Source: Bacteroidota bacterium (GTDB lineage Bacteria > Bacteroidota > Bacteroidia > Chitinophagales > Chitinophagaceae). Taken from it: a stretch of 57,393 nucleotides of DNA. The DNA lies in assembly GCA_018267515.1 (NCBI GenBank), contig JAFDYJ010000024.1:1-57393 (forward strand), read 5' to 3'. Under the pieces are notes generated by a model, which made no database searches, was not told where the DNA came from, and saw only the letters and a list, made by a program, of their open reading frames with translations. Numbering within the stretch: position 1 is the first letter of the stretch; every line of letters begins with the position of its first letter. The position numbers were made by a program, and so were the translations under genes. This document shows, piece by piece, positions 7,489 through 16,879 of this stretch.

Positions 7489-9417
7489 ATGAAGTCATTC
7501 AGCTTTATATTTAATTTTGCCTTATTCCTCCTGATTTTTGATTTGAGTGTTGCTGCTCAAAACTACGACCCGTCAAAGGTTAAAAAGAAAGCGGTGCAGT
7601 TATATAACCAAGCCCTGGAAAAAGCATCTGACGGAAACCTGGCAATAGCCGCCAATTTGTTTCTCCGGTGTATTGAAGCAGATAATAATTATGTGGATGC
7701 CTATTTATCGCTGGCCGGTGTATACGGAGAAGAGAAAAATTACCAGAGCAGCGTTGAGTATTATGAAAAAGCATTTGCACTCGACTCAGACTATACCATC
7801 GAATTCAAATTATCCTATTCCATCAACCTGGCAGGACTGGGAAGATTCCAGGATGCATTAAATGCAATCAATTCTTTTCTTGACAAGAAACCGCCGCAAA
7901 ACTCTTCTACATTAAAAGCAGCACAGTACCGTAAACGCAGTTATGAATTTGCCGTGGAATATGGAAAACAACATCCGGACAGTGGTTATGTTTTTGCACC
8001 TAAAAATATTGGTGACGGTGTAAACTCGGCAGCATCAGAATATTTTCCTTCCTTGACAATTGACGAAAAAGAACTCGTTTTCACCCGGAGGGTGAATGGT
8101 ATCAATGAAGACTTTTTTTACAGTAAAAAGAAGTATGGAGAATGGGATATTGCACAACCCATGGCGGGTGACATTAATACTGAGCAGAACGAAGGGGCCC
8201 AAAATATTTCACAGGATGGGCAATGGCTGGTATTTACAGGATGTAATCGTCGTGATGGTTTCGGAAGTTGTGATATTTATATTTCCTACCTCACTCCACA
8301 GGGATGGAGTGAAGCAATCAACCTGGGAGGAATGGTAAATTCTGATCAATGGGAATCTCAACCTTGTTTATCACCCGACAAAAAAGATTTGTATTTCGCC
8401 AGCAGGAGATATGGCGGTTTAGGAGGAAGTGATATTTATGTAAGTCATCTGCAGCCTAACGGGAAATGGGGAGAACCGGAGAACCTGGGTCCGTCAGTAA
8501 ATACTCCCGGCGATGAGCAATGTCCTTTTATTCATGCGGATAACCAGACATTGTATTTTACATCCAATTACTGGCCGGGCTATGGTGATGATGATTTATT
8601 TTTTGCCCGCAAAGGTCCCAATGGAGCCTGGAGCCAGCCTGTCAACCTCGGCTATCCTGTCAATACCATCAATCGGGAAGGAACACTATTTATTACAGCT
8701 GATGGAAAAACGGCTTATTATTCCAGTGACAGAAGTGACAGCCGGGGCGGACTCGATATATACAGCTTCGAATTAAGAAAAGATATCCGGCCTAAAAAAA
8801 CGCTCTGGGTAAAAGGAAAAGTATTTGATAAAAAAACCGGGAAAGGGCTTCCTTCTTCTGTTGAGTTGATTGATCTTTTTACCAAAGAACTGGTTTCAAA
8901 AATCCAAACAGATGAAACCGGAAATTATCTCGTCACCCTGCCGGTAGGAAAAGATTATGCATTTAATGTAGGACGTAAAGGTTATTTATTTTATTCAGAC
9001 AACTTTTTACTGAGCCTGCATTCTCCTGATTCCACCTATGAAAAAAATATCGGATTGCAACCTATCGAAGTCAATGCGTCAGTGGTGCTGAACAATATTT
9101 TCTTTGATGTAAACAAATATGACCTCAAACCGGAATCGCAGGTTGAACTGGATAAATTAGTTCAGCTACTGCAGGAAAATCCGACACTGAAAGTGGAGAT
9201 CAGCGGGCATACGGATAATGCAGGCACCGCTGCTGAAAACCTGGTGCTTTCCAACAACCGTGCAAAAGCAGTGGTAAATTATTTAATCAGTAAGGGAATC
9301 CTTGCAAGCCGTTTAACCTTTAAGGGTTATGGAGAAACGAAACCTGTGGCTGATAATAAAACTGACGAAGGCAGGGCGCAGAACCGGAGAACCGAGATGA
9401 AAGTAACAGGACAGTAA
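7489..9417 (+). CDS. PorE-like OmpA-family protein (TPR, PD40 propeller, regulatory-like and OmpA domains)
   Basis: The 642 residues show, in order, a signal peptide (to about AAQ24), TPR-like helices (about 30-150), a WD40-like PD40 beta-propeller (about 180-430, with repeated SPDKKDLYFAS and GGSDIY motifs), a carboxypeptidase-regulatory-like domain (about 440-515) and an OmpA peptidoglycan-binding domain (about 535-642, with SGHTDNAG and NRRTEMKV). This is the domain order reported for PorE, a T9SS component that links the machine to peptidoglycan. The same architecture occurs in several paralogues per genome, so PorE itself is likely but not certain. It follows queE by 70 bases. Confidence 0.85.
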   Translation: MKSFSFIFNFALFLLIFDLSVAAQNYDPSKVKKKAVQLYNQALEKASDGNLAIAANLFLRCIEADNNYVDAYLSLAGVYGEEKNYQSSVEYYEKAFALDSDYTIEFKLSYSINLAGLGRFQDALNAINSFLDKKPPQNSSTLKAAQYRKRSYEFAVEYGKQHPDSGYVFAPKNIGDGVNSAASEYFPSLTIDEKELVFTRRVNGINEDFFYSKKKYGEWDIAQPMAGDINTEQNEGAQNISQDGQWLVFTGCNRRDGFGSCDIYISYLTPQGWSEAINLGGMVNSDQWESQPCLSPDKKDLYFASRRYGGLGGSDIYVSHLQPNGKWGEPENLGPSVNTPGDEQCPFIHADNQTLYFTSNYWPGYGDDDLFFARKGPNGAWSQPVNLGYPVNTINREGTLFITADGKTAYYSSDRSDSRGGLDIYSFELRKDIRPKKTLWVKGKVFDKKTGKGLPSSVELIDLFTKELVSKIQTDETGNYLVTLPVGKDYAFNVGRKGYLFYSDNFLLSLHSPDSTYEKNIGLQPIEVNASVVLNNIFFDVNKYDLKPESQVELDKLVQLLQENPTLKVEISGHTDNAGTAAENLVLSNNRAKAVVNYLISKGILASRLTFKGYGETKPVADNKTDEGRAQNRRTEMKVTGQ

Positions 9418-9496
9418 GACAATGGATACCCCCTTTTAAAAATATCTCAAGCTTACACAACAGTTTTTTTGTATTTTAACTTCTAAAAGTTGGTCT

Positions 9497-9961
9497 ATGC
9501 AATCAAAAGCAACAACTGTTGACCAGTATATAGACGAACTTCCCGAAGACAGGAAGAAAGCGATTGCTGAATTAAGAAAAGTAATTAAAAAGAATATTCC
9601 CAAGGGTTTTCAGGAAACTATGGGTTATGGCATGGCTGGTTATGTGGTGCCGCACAGCAAATACCCTGCAGGCTATCACTGTAATCCAAAATTACCACTA
9701 CCCTTTATGGGTTTTGCCTCGCAGAAAAATTTTATCGCTGTCTATCACATGGGCATTTATGCTGATCCCAAACTATTAAAATGGTTTACTGAAGCATATG
9801 CCAAAGTATCTCACAAAAAATTGGATATGGGTAAAAGTTGTTTGCGATATAAAAAGCCGGAAGACATTCCTTATAAACTTATTGGCGAATTAGTTTCTAA
9901 AATGACTCCGGATGCTTGGATTGAAATGTATGAGAGTAAATTTAAAGACCAAAGGAAATAG
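9497..9961 (+). CDS. DUF1801 domain protein
   Basis: This 154-residue cytoplasmic protein fits DUF1801 (YdhG-like). It starts with TVDQYIDELPEDRKKAIAEL and has the central GFQETMGYGMAGYVVPHS and LPFMGFASQKNFIAVYHMG segments with alternating strands, ending in a helix. The fold resembles small iron-chaperone/frataxin-like proteins, but the biochemical role of this subgroup is not established. It stands alone, 79 bases after the PorE-like gene and 147 bases before dprA. Confidence 0.85.
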   Translation: MQSKATTVDQYIDELPEDRKKAIAELRKVIKKNIPKGFQETMGYGMAGYVVPHSKYPAGYHCNPKLPLPFMGFASQKNFIAVYHMGIYADPKLLKWFTEAYAKVSHKKLDMGKSCLRYKKPEDIPYKLIGELVSKMTPDAWIEMYESKFKDQRK

Positions 9962-10001
9962 CTAATGGCAAAAACACATTTGTCAAAAGAACACACTGCC
10001 C

Positions 10002-10017
10002 ATTGGCTTTAGCCAAT
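10002..10017. repeat. Short perfect palindrome between DUF1801 and dprA genes
   Basis: ATTGGCT and AGCCAAT are separated by TT, giving a 7-bp stem. No T-run follows directly (AACTTCATTTC), so terminator activity is uncertain. It may equally be a small genomic palindrome. Confidence 0.4.
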
Positions 10018-10108
10018 AACTTCATTTCAAAATAAATTTAGAAATACAGATCAAAGATTCATGGGCAGAAATTTTGTTTTACTTATTTTTAGCGCCGCCT
10101 ACTGACCC

Positions 10109-11212
10109 ATGAACCAGGAACTCTTATACCAGCTTGCCCTTACGGAAATTCCGAATATCGGTTGTGTTCAGGCAAAAATATTAATTGAACATTTTGGCAA
10201 TGCCGGATCCATTTTCAAGGCAAAGGAATCCGGCTTAAAAAAAATTGAAGGTATAGGTGAAGTGAGAGCCCACTCCATAAAATCATTCACCGGTTTTTCC
10301 AATGCAGAAAAAGAAATAAAATTTATTGAGAAATTTAAAATCCGCCCTCTTTTCCTAACAGACAATGATTATCCGAAAAGATTGCTGAACTGTTACGACT
10401 CGCCTACTCTTTTATATTATAAGGGATCAGCGGATTTGAATAATTCCAAAATAGTGGCCATCATTGGCACCCGGAATCATACTGAATATGCCCGGCAACT
10501 TACAGAAAAACTTATCAGCGGGCTGAAAGAACAAAATGTATTGATAGTAAGCGGGATGGCATTTGGTGTTGATGCATTGGCACATAAAGCTGCTCTGAAA
10601 AACAATTTACCTACCATAGGGGTAGTAGCGCATGGCCTTAATCAAATCTATCCGAAAGAACATGCCGGGCTGGCAAAGGACATAATCAGACAGGGAGGCG
10701 GCCTGCTGACTGAATTTGGCAGCAGCAGCAAACCTGATAAACATAATTTTCCTATCCGTAACAGGATTGTAGCCGGTATGAGTGATGCCACTATCGTTGT
10801 TGAAACGGATATCAAGGGAGGTAGTATGATAACTGCAGAACTGGCAAACGGCTATAACAAAGATGTATTTGCTTTTCCCGGAAAGACCAGTGATAGTAAA
10901 AGCGCAGGCTGTAATTATCTGATCCGGAATAATAAGGCAACACTGATAACAAAAGCAGAAGACCTGGTGCAATCTATGGGATGGGAAGAGAAAAAGAAAC
11001 CTTCATCAAAAAAACAAAAAGAGCTTTTCATTGATTTAACTCCGGAAGAGAAAACGATTATTAATATTATCCGGGAAAAAGAAAATGCACATATTGATGA
11101 AATCAATTTTCGCAGTGGCTTAAGCAGTAGCGTTGTGGCGGCAGCCATCTTAAACCTGGAATTTCAAAACGTAATTAAGTCATTACCCGGAAAAATTTAC
11201 ACATTTCTTTGA
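10109..11212 (+). CDS. dprA: DNA-processing protein DprA
   Basis: DprA binds incoming single-stranded DNA and loads RecA during transformation. The 367-residue product has N-terminal helix-hairpin-helix-like helices (about 1-70), the Rossmann-like DprA core (about 75-290; IIGTRNHTEYARQL, SGMAFGVDALAHKAAL, FPIRNRIVAGMSDATIVVE, GGSMITAELA, FAFPG) and a C-terminal winged-helix segment (about 305-367; ITEE-like sequence is replaced by LTPEEKTIINIIREKENAHI). It ends 10 bases before the frame of the secreted-protein gene. No other competence gene is adjacent. Confidence 0.95.
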   Translation: MNQELLYQLALTEIPNIGCVQAKILIEHFGNAGSIFKAKESGLKKIEGIGEVRAHSIKSFTGFSNAEKEIKFIEKFKIRPLFLTDNDYPKRLLNCYDSPTLLYYKGSADLNNSKIVAIIGTRNHTEYARQLTEKLISGLKEQNVLIVSGMAFGVDALAHKAALKNNLPTIGVVAHGLNQIYPKEHAGLAKDIIRQGGGLLTEFGSSSKPDKHNFPIRNRIVAGMSDATIVVETDIKGGSMITAELANGYNKDVFAFPGKTSDSKSAGCNYLIRNNKATLITKAEDLVQSMGWEEKKKPSSKKQKELFIDLTPEEKTIINIIREKENAHIDEINFRSGLSSSVVAAAILNLEFQNVIKSLPGKIYTFL

Positions 11213-11294
11213 TGATTTAAGGATGAAAGGTTTCAGTTTTGATAATTTATTCACGAAATTTGGAATTCGTTGCGGGTACATGAAACCTGGCTTT

Positions 11295-13316
11295 ATGAAA
11301 ATTAAACTATCAGTACTCCTTTTATTCACCTTGTTCTTTTCCCGGTTTGTTATTGCACAGACCTGTTCTGTGTTAGGACAAACTCCCTCTACTGCCTTTC
11401 CTGTTTGCGGTACCACAGTTTTTCAACAAACAACAGTTCCTATTTGCTCTTCAGCCAACTTGTTTGTTCCCGGCTGCTCCGGCGATGGGGCTTCCTACCA
11501 GGATAAAAACCCGTTTTATTACGTATTCACCTGTTACGGTGCCGGCACGTTAGGTTTTTTAATTACACCTAATAATTCCGGTGATGATTATGACTGGCAA
11601 TTGTATGATATTACCGGGCATAACCCCAATGATATTTACACAGACAAATCACTTATTGTTACGGCGAACTGGGCGGGTACTTACGGAGCTACAGGAGCAT
11701 CAGCAACCGGAGTGAATTATATACAATGCGCTTCAGACCCGGCAGCTAATTTGCCATCTTTCAGCAGCATGCCACAGTTGAAACAAGGACACGTTTATTT
11801 ATTAATGGTCAGTCATTTTACCAATTCACAAAGCGGTTATGCGTTATCTTTCGGAGGAGGAACTGCAGTTATTACCGATCCATTAAAGCCCCATATGCAG
11901 AAAGTCGTACCTGATTGCAATGGACAAAAGTTAACATTGAAATTAAATAAGCAAATACGGTGTAATTCATTAAGCGCCGACGGCAGTGAATTTGTCATTG
12001 CGCCTGCATCTTCAGTACCCACATCAGCAGTGGCACCGCTTTGCTCAGTTTCATTTGATATGGATTCGGTAATAATTACCCTTAATAATCCCCTGCCCTC
12101 CGGTTCTTATCAGTTGGTCATAAAAAACGGGTCCGATGGGAATACCCTTCTTGATGATTGCGGTAATGCCATTACGGTGGGAGAAGCAATCGATTTCCAA
12201 TATATCATTCCTCAACCCATATTAGCAGACAGTGTGGGCAGGATCGGCTGTGCTCCTGATTCCATATTGGTTTATTATCCTAAAAAAATAAATTGCTCCA
12301 GCATATCTTCTAGCGGCTCCGATTTTGCAATCACCGGCCCTACTCCTGTAACTATTGCATCTGCATCGGGAAATTGCATCAACGGGCAAACTGATTATAT
12401 CATTTTAAAATTAAGTTCACCAATTTATACAGGGGGAACCTACACCGTCATTATGCAACCGGGATTAGATGGCAGTCCTGTCTATGATGTTTGCGGTCAG
12501 CCGATATTACCGCAAACTCTTTCCATCAGTGCTGCCGATACTGTTTCTGCTGACTTCACATATACTACCTTATTGGGCTGCAGGATGAATTCACTTACTT
12601 TTATGCACAATGGCGCCAATGCAGTCAATCAATGGAACTGGACAATTAATAACACAACCCGGGTTTCAACTCAAACCACTACACAATCCTTTCCTTCCAC
12701 CAGCTCCAATACCGTAAAATTAAATGTAAGTAATGGCACCTGCAGCGATTCCACTTCACAGTCAATTATTTTCAACAATGAAGTGAAAGCCGATTTCGAT
12801 ATGCCGGATATTATTTGTCCTGAAGATGCACTCACCGTAACTGATAAAAGCAGCGGTACTATCAATAGCTGGAATTGGAAATTTGATATAGTCGCAAACA
12901 GTAATTTACAAAATCCACCTCCCCAAAATTTTCCACTTAATAACAGGGAAACATTGTATAATATAAAATTACTGGTGAGCAACACATTATTGAATTGCAC
13001 CGATTCATTGACAAAATATCTGAAGGTGCTGGACAATTGCCTTATTGCAGTTCCTTCCGCTTTCACACCAAACAGTGATGGATTGAATGACTTTTTCTGG
13101 CCGCACAATGCTATCAAGGCAGATAATCTTGAATTCAAAGTTTTTAACCGCTGGGGGCAAATGGTGTTTAATACCACCAACTGGCAACAAAAATGGGATG
13201 GAACTATTAAGGGAGTTCAGCAGCCTTCCGGTGTTTACGTATGGTTCCTCAGTTATACCAACCGTGATACGGGGAAAAAAGTTTTTCAGAAAGGAACTGT
13301 GATGTTGATAAGGTAA
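11295..13316 (+). CDS. Secreted protein with gliding-motility-associated C-terminal (type B T9SS sorting) domain
   Basis: From ATG 11295 the product has 673 residues. MKIKLSVLLLFTLFFSRFVI followed by AQ is a good signal peptide; in-frame ATGs at 11223 and 11280 would add a non-signal leader. The body contains Ig/PKD-like repeats with paired cysteines (for example RCNSLSADGSEFVIAPAS and KINCSSISSSGSDFAI, which are alike). The last 90 residues carry the CHU_C/type B sorting motif: VPSAFTPNSDGLNDFF, FKVFNRWGQMVF, WDGT, QPSGVYVWFL and a final GTVMLIR. It should be exported through SprA and attached to or released from the surface. Ligand unknown. Confidence 0.85.
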   Translation: MKIKLSVLLLFTLFFSRFVIAQTCSVLGQTPSTAFPVCGTTVFQQTTVPICSSANLFVPGCSGDGASYQDKNPFYYVFTCYGAGTLGFLITPNNSGDDYDWQLYDITGHNPNDIYTDKSLIVTANWAGTYGATGASATGVNYIQCASDPAANLPSFSSMPQLKQGHVYLLMVSHFTNSQSGYALSFGGGTAVITDPLKPHMQKVVPDCNGQKLTLKLNKQIRCNSLSADGSEFVIAPASSVPTSAVAPLCSVSFDMDSVIITLNNPLPSGSYQLVIKNGSDGNTLLDDCGNAITVGEAIDFQYIIPQPILADSVGRIGCAPDSILVYYPKKINCSSISSSGSDFAITGPTPVTIASASGNCINGQTDYIILKLSSPIYTGGTYTVIMQPGLDGSPVYDVCGQPILPQTLSISAADTVSADFTYTTLLGCRMNSLTFMHNGANAVNQWNWTINNTTRVSTQTTTQSFPSTSSNTVKLNVSNGTCSDSTSQSIIFNNEVKADFDMPDIICPEDALTVTDKSSGTINSWNWKFDIVANSNLQNPPPQNFPLNNRETLYNIKLLVSNTLLNCTDSLTKYLKVLDNCLIAVPSAFTPNSDGLNDFFWPHNAIKADNLEFKVFNRWGQMVFNTTNWQQKWDGTIKGVQQPSGVYVWFLSYTNRDTGKKVFQKGTVMLIR

Positions 13317-13375
13317 ATTCAAAAGTAAAAAATAAAACTTCAAAAAATAAAAATGGGAAACGCTGTTGTTTGTCG

Positions 13376-13393
13376 TTTTTCATTTTGCATTTT
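13376..13393. repeat. AT-rich direct repeat, copy 1 (upstream of the ridA-like gene)
   Basis: TTTTTCATTTTGCATTTT occurs here and identically at 14051-14068, so the pair flanks the ridA-like gene. A related word occurs in reverse orientation near 41244-41262. Confidence 0.6.
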
Positions 13394-13431
13394 AAGAAAT
13401 ACAATATATTTATAAATAATATTAACTCACC

Positions 13432-13917
13432 ATGAAAAAAGCCCTTTTCTGTTTTCTTCTCCTGATCTCAATATCAGGTTTTTCACAATCAGAGAGTACA
13501 CTTGTAACATTTGAAAACCCTACTTCTGTTGCAAAACCGAAAGGGTATTCCCATGCAGCAGTCGTGGATTTAGGGAATTGTAAAATGGTTGTTTTATCGG
13601 GAGAAGTGCCATTTGACAAACAGGGAAATTTAATTGGTGCAGGAGATATGAAAAAACAGGCAGAGCAGGTATTTCGTAATATCCAAAATATACTAACAGA
13701 CTTGGGCGGAACAATGGATAATGTAATAAAACTCGGATTTTATATTACTGATGTATCGCAAATCCAGGCAATCAGGGATGCAAGAGATCAATTCATCAAT
13801 TTAAAAAATCCACCTACCAGCATCTTAGTGGAAGTAAATAAACTGTTCAGGAACGATGTTTTGATAGAAGTTGAGGCAACAGCAATCATTCCTAAAAAGG
13901 TGGGACAAGCGAATTGA
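13432..13917 (+). CDS. Exported RidA-like (YjgF/YER057c/UK114) protein
   Basis: The 161-residue product begins with a signal peptide (MKKALFCFLLLISISGFSQS), unusual because classical RidA is a cytosolic enamine/imine deaminase. The RidA fold is visible (SHAAVVDLGNCKMVVLSGEV; KQAEQVFRNIQNILTDLG; VIKLGFYITDV; LIEVEATAI). The arginine that contacts the substrate in RidA, in a PARS-like motif, is missing: residues 126-130 read NPPTS. The acidic residues of the EVEATAI strand remain. It may have another activity or only bind a ligand in the periplasm. The gene is flanked by 18-bp direct repeats. Confidence 0.85.
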   Translation: MKKALFCFLLLISISGFSQSESTLVTFENPTSVAKPKGYSHAAVVDLGNCKMVVLSGEVPFDKQGNLIGAGDMKKQAEQVFRNIQNILTDLGGTMDNVIKLGFYITDVSQIQAIRDARDQFINLKNPPTSILVEVNKLFRNDVLIEVEATAIIPKKVGQAN

Positions 13918-14050
13918 AGGAGCAGTACTATATTATTCCTAGTATGTAAAAAATAATTGTTGTAAAGGAATAGTAGTCCACCCATTGTCCAAATTCTCCA
14001 ACCAATAAAAAAGAGTTTCAATAGCCACCTGTGGTCCTTTTAATTTTGAA

Positions 14051-14068
14051 TTTTTCATTTTGCATTTT
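14051..14068. repeat. AT-rich direct repeat, copy 2 (upstream of guaB)
   Basis: This is an exact copy of the 18-mer at 13376-13393 and lies just upstream of the guaB -7 box. It could contribute A/T-rich upstream promoter sequence as well as being a repeat. Confidence 0.6.
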
Positions 14069-14073
14069 CCTCC

Positions 14074-14081
14074 TATCTTCG
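14074..14081 (+). promoter_or_regulatory. Probable -7 box of guaB
   Basis: TATCTTCG is one base from TAnnTTTG and lies three bases before the ATG at 14085. No well-spaced TTG -33 element is evident. Transcription would start near or within the first codon. Confidence 0.4.
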
Positions 14082-14084
14082 CAC

Positions 14085-15581
14085 ATGGCAACAAGAAATT
14101 CTTCATCTACCACAGACAAATCCACAAAATTTTTTGGCGAAGGGCTCACATTTGATGATGTGCTGTTACTACCCGGCTATAGCCAGATGCTGCCAAGAGA
14201 TGTGGACATCAGTACCCAACTTACCAAAGACATACGGCTGAATGTGCCCTTGCTTTCCGCAGCTATGGACACCGTCACCGAAGCTGAACTTGCTATTGCA
14301 CTGGCAAGAGAAGGCGGCTTGGGAATTCTCCACAAAAACATGAGTATTGAAAAACAAGCCGAGCAGGTGCGTAAAGTAAAAAGAAGTGAAAGCGGTTTAA
14401 TCCTGGATCCGCTTACATTAACACCCAATGCCGGAATAGGAGAAGCCGTCCGGATGATGAGAGAAAATAAAATCGGTGGCATTCCCATCGTTGATAAAAA
14501 CAGGAAGTTAGTCGGCATTCTCACCAATCGTGACCTGCGGTTTGAAGTAGATATGAAACGGAAAGTAAGTGAAGTGATGACGAAAGAAAATATTTTTACC
14601 GCTCCCGAAGGCACTGATCTGAAAAGAGCAGAGCAACTTTTTAAAACAACTAAAGTTGAAAAACTTCCTATCGTTGATAAAAAAGGGACATTAAAAGGTC
14701 TCTTTACTTACAGTGATATTTTAAAATTAAAAAGTCATCCTCATGCCGTAAAAGATGCATACGGCAGACTATTGGTCGGCGCCGGCGTAGGCATCACCCG
14801 TGATATGCTGGACCGGGTAGCTGCCCTGCAACATGTGGGCTCTGATGTGATTGCACTTGACAGTGCACACGGTCATAGTAAGGGTGTAATTTCTGCACTG
14901 AAAGAAATTAAAAAAAATTTTAAAAACATAAGTGTCATTGCAGGAAATGTTGGCACATCTGAAGGAGCATTGGCATTGGCAGAAGCCGGAGCAGATGCCA
15001 TTAAAGTAGGAATAGGCCCCGGATCCATTTGCACTACCAGAATTGTAGCCGGCGCCGGTGTACCACAACTCACTGCCATACTTGAAGTGCATTCTGTCTT
15101 AAAAGAAAAAAACATTCCTTTGATTGCTGACGGAGGCATTCGTTATACCGGGGATGTGGTAAAAGCTTTGGCAGCCGGCGCAGACTGTGTAATGATGGGA
15201 AGCATATTTGCCGGTACAGAAGAAAGCCCGGGAGAAACTATTATTTATGAAGGAAGAAAATTCAAAGAATATCGTGGCATGGGTTCATTAGGCGCTATGG
15301 CCACCGGCAGCAGCGATCGTTACTTCCAGGATGTAGAAGATGAGGTGAAAAAATTTGTACCGGAAGGCATTGAAGGCCGTGTCGCTTATAAAGGAATGGT
15401 AAAGGAAATCGTTTATCAATACACCGGGGGGCTGAGAGCCGGCATGGGTTATTGCGGTGCAAGAAATATTACAGAATTGAAAAGCGCAAGGTTTATTAAA
15501 ATTACAAATGCCGGAATGAAAGAAAGCCATGCACATGATGTAGAGATAACAAGGGAAGCGCCGAACTATAGCCGGAAATGA
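14085..15581 (+). CDS. guaB: IMP dehydrogenase GuaB
   Basis: GuaB oxidises IMP to XMP with NAD, the committed step to guanine nucleotides. From ATG 14085 the protein has 498 residues, the usual length; an in-frame ATG at 14031 would add an unlikely hydrophobic leader and lies upstream of the -7 box. Motifs are [13 protein letters not shown] at the start, two CBS domains (about 105-220), [25 protein letters not shown] with catalytic C316, the [20 protein letters not shown] segment, the flap [10 protein letters not shown] and the C-terminal [12 protein letters not shown]. The gene appears monocistronic. Confidence 0.97.
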   Translation: MATRNSSSTTDKSTKFFGEGLTFDDVLLLPGYSQMLPRDVDISTQLTKDIRLNVPLLSAAMDTVTEAELAIALAREGGLGILHKNMSIEKQAEQVRKVKRSESGLILDPLTLTPNAGIGEAVRMMRENKIGGIPIVDKNRKLVGILTNRDLRFEVDMKRKVSEVMTKENIFTAPEGTDLKRAEQLFKTTKVEKLPIVDKKGTLKGLFTYSDILKLKSHPHAVKDAYGRLLVGAGVGITRDMLDRVAALQHVGSDVIALDSAHGHSKGVISALKEIKKNFKNISVIAGNVGTSEGALALAEAGADAIKVGIGPGSICTTRIVAGAGVPQLTAILEVHSVLKEKNIPLIADGGIRYTGDVVKALAAGADCVMMGSIFAGTEESPGETIIYEGRKFKEYRGMGSLGAMATGSSDRYFQDVEDEVKKFVPEGIEGRVAYKGMVKEIVYQYTGGLRAGMGYCGARNITELKSARFIKITNAGMKESHAHDVEITREAPNYSRK

Positions 15582-15593
15582 TGTGCTGATGTG
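15579..15593. repeat. Short TGATGTG direct repeat after guaB
   Basis: TGATGTG occurs at 15579-15585, where it includes the guaB stop codon, and again at 15587-15593. It resembles small word-repeats seen in other intergenic spaces of this window. Significance is low. Confidence 0.3.
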
Positions 15594-15709
15594 ATAATCT
15601 GTTAATGCCTTAAAAGGGATAAAGCCATTTTCTTTGATTAATTAATTTAACAGGCAAAATATTAGTCCGGCTGCTCGTTTTATTTATCTTTCGAAATAAA
15701 CGATTCGAT

Positions 15710-16879
15710 TTGAAAAAAATTATTACTTCTGTTTTTCTTATTTCAATTTGTTTTTTTGCAAAAGCACAAACTGATTCATCCGGCACTACAAATTGTAAGC
15801 TCCGAATCAGTTTGCTGACCTGCAGTCCCGGCACAGAACTCTATTCCACTTTTGGACATAGTGCATTAAGAGTAATTGATTCCTCTACCAACACCGATAT
15901 TGTTTTTAATTACGGCACTTTTGAATTTGATGATCCGCATTTTTACCAAAAATTTGTACAGGGCAAGCTCCTGTATTTTGTTTCTGTTACCAGTTTTTCA
16001 GATTTCATGTTGCAGTACCAATATGAAGGGCGTGGAGTCATTGAACAGGTATTGAATTTTAGCTGTGAAGAAAAGCAAAATCTGTTTTCAGCATTAATTG
16101 AAAATGCTAAAGAAGAAAACAAGTATTACAAATATGATTTTGTATACGACAACTGCACTACAAGGTTGCGGGATATTGTAAAGAGAGAAAGCAAGGAACC
16201 TTTCATCACAAAGGACATTCGTCCTGATGAGGCCACAACTTTTCGAAATCTGATACACGATTATTTAGACAAAGGCAAAGAATACTGGAGTAAATTCGGA
16301 ATCGATATTTTGTTGGGAAGTCCATTGGATAAAAAAATAAGCAATGAGGAAGCTATGTTCCTGCCCGATTACTTAATGAAGGGGTTTGACAGCACAAAAA
16401 CAGGAGAGAAAAGCCTGGTTATTGAAAAAAGGGTATTGATGCAACCTACAGTGCAACCTCAAAAAATAACTTTGTTTACCCCAATCGTAGTTTTTTCTAT
16501 TTTTTTTCTACTGATTCTGATTCTTTCTTTCCTGAAGTCAACAGATACTTTCTTTAAATATTTTGACTTTCTTTTTTTCTTTTTAACCGGCGCTTTGGGA
16601 GTGTTATTGCTCTTTATGTGGTTCGGCACCGATCATACTACCTGTAAATACAACTTCAACCTGCTTTGGGCTTTCCCTGCTCATATTGCAGGTGCTTTTT
16701 TCCTGAACAAAAAAAGCAATTGGGTAAAATATTATTTGAGAATTACGGTTACTTTGATTTTAATTTTATTGATTATTGGATGGTATTTCCAGGGCCTGAA
16801 TACCGCTGCAATTCAAATTGCAAATATTTTGCTATTAAGAACCCTTATACATTTATATAAGCACAAAATCAATGGCTGA
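15710..16879 (+). CDS. DUF4105 domain membrane protein
   Basis: The 389-residue product starts with a signal peptide (IITSVFLISICFFAKAQ). Its N-terminal periplasmic domain of about 200 residues fits DUF4105 (Lnb N-terminal-like): LLTCSPGTELYSTFGHSALR, VFNYGTFEF and YKYDFVYDNCTTRLRDI, with a conserved H and C as in papain/NlpC-like folds. Four or five hydrophobic helices follow at about 255-385. It may be a cell-envelope hydrolase anchored in the inner membrane; activity is inferred only from fold resemblance. The start is TTG at 15710; no ATG precedes the signal peptide. It overlaps the next gene by eight bases. Confidence 0.8.
   Translation: MKKIITSVFLISICFFAKAQTDSSGTTNCKLRISLLTCSPGTELYSTFGHSALRVIDSSTNTDIVFNYGTFEFDDPHFYQKFVQGKLLYFVSVTSFSDFMLQYQYEGRGVIEQVLNFSCEEKQNLFSALIENAKEENKYYKYDFVYDNCTTRLRDIVKRESKEPFITKDIRPDEATTFRNLIHDYLDKGKEYWSKFGIDILLGSPLDKKISNEEAMFLPDYLMKGFDSTKTGEKSLVIEKRVLMQPTVQPQKITLFTPIVVFSIFFLLILILSFLKSTDTFFKYFDFLFFFLTGALGVLLLFMWFGTDHTTCKYNFNLLWAFPAHIAGAFFLNKKSNWVKYYLRITVTLILILLIIGWYFQGLNTAAIQIANILLLRTLIHLYKHKING

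Noticed and set aside
10002-10017. Intrinsic terminator after the DUF1801 gene
   Set aside because: The palindrome has a 2-base loop and no following T-run, so it is listed only as a palindrome.
11223-11294. Longer N-terminus of the T9SS-sorted protein from ATG 11223
   Set aside because: The extra 24 residues lack signal character and would bury the signal peptide that begins at 11295.
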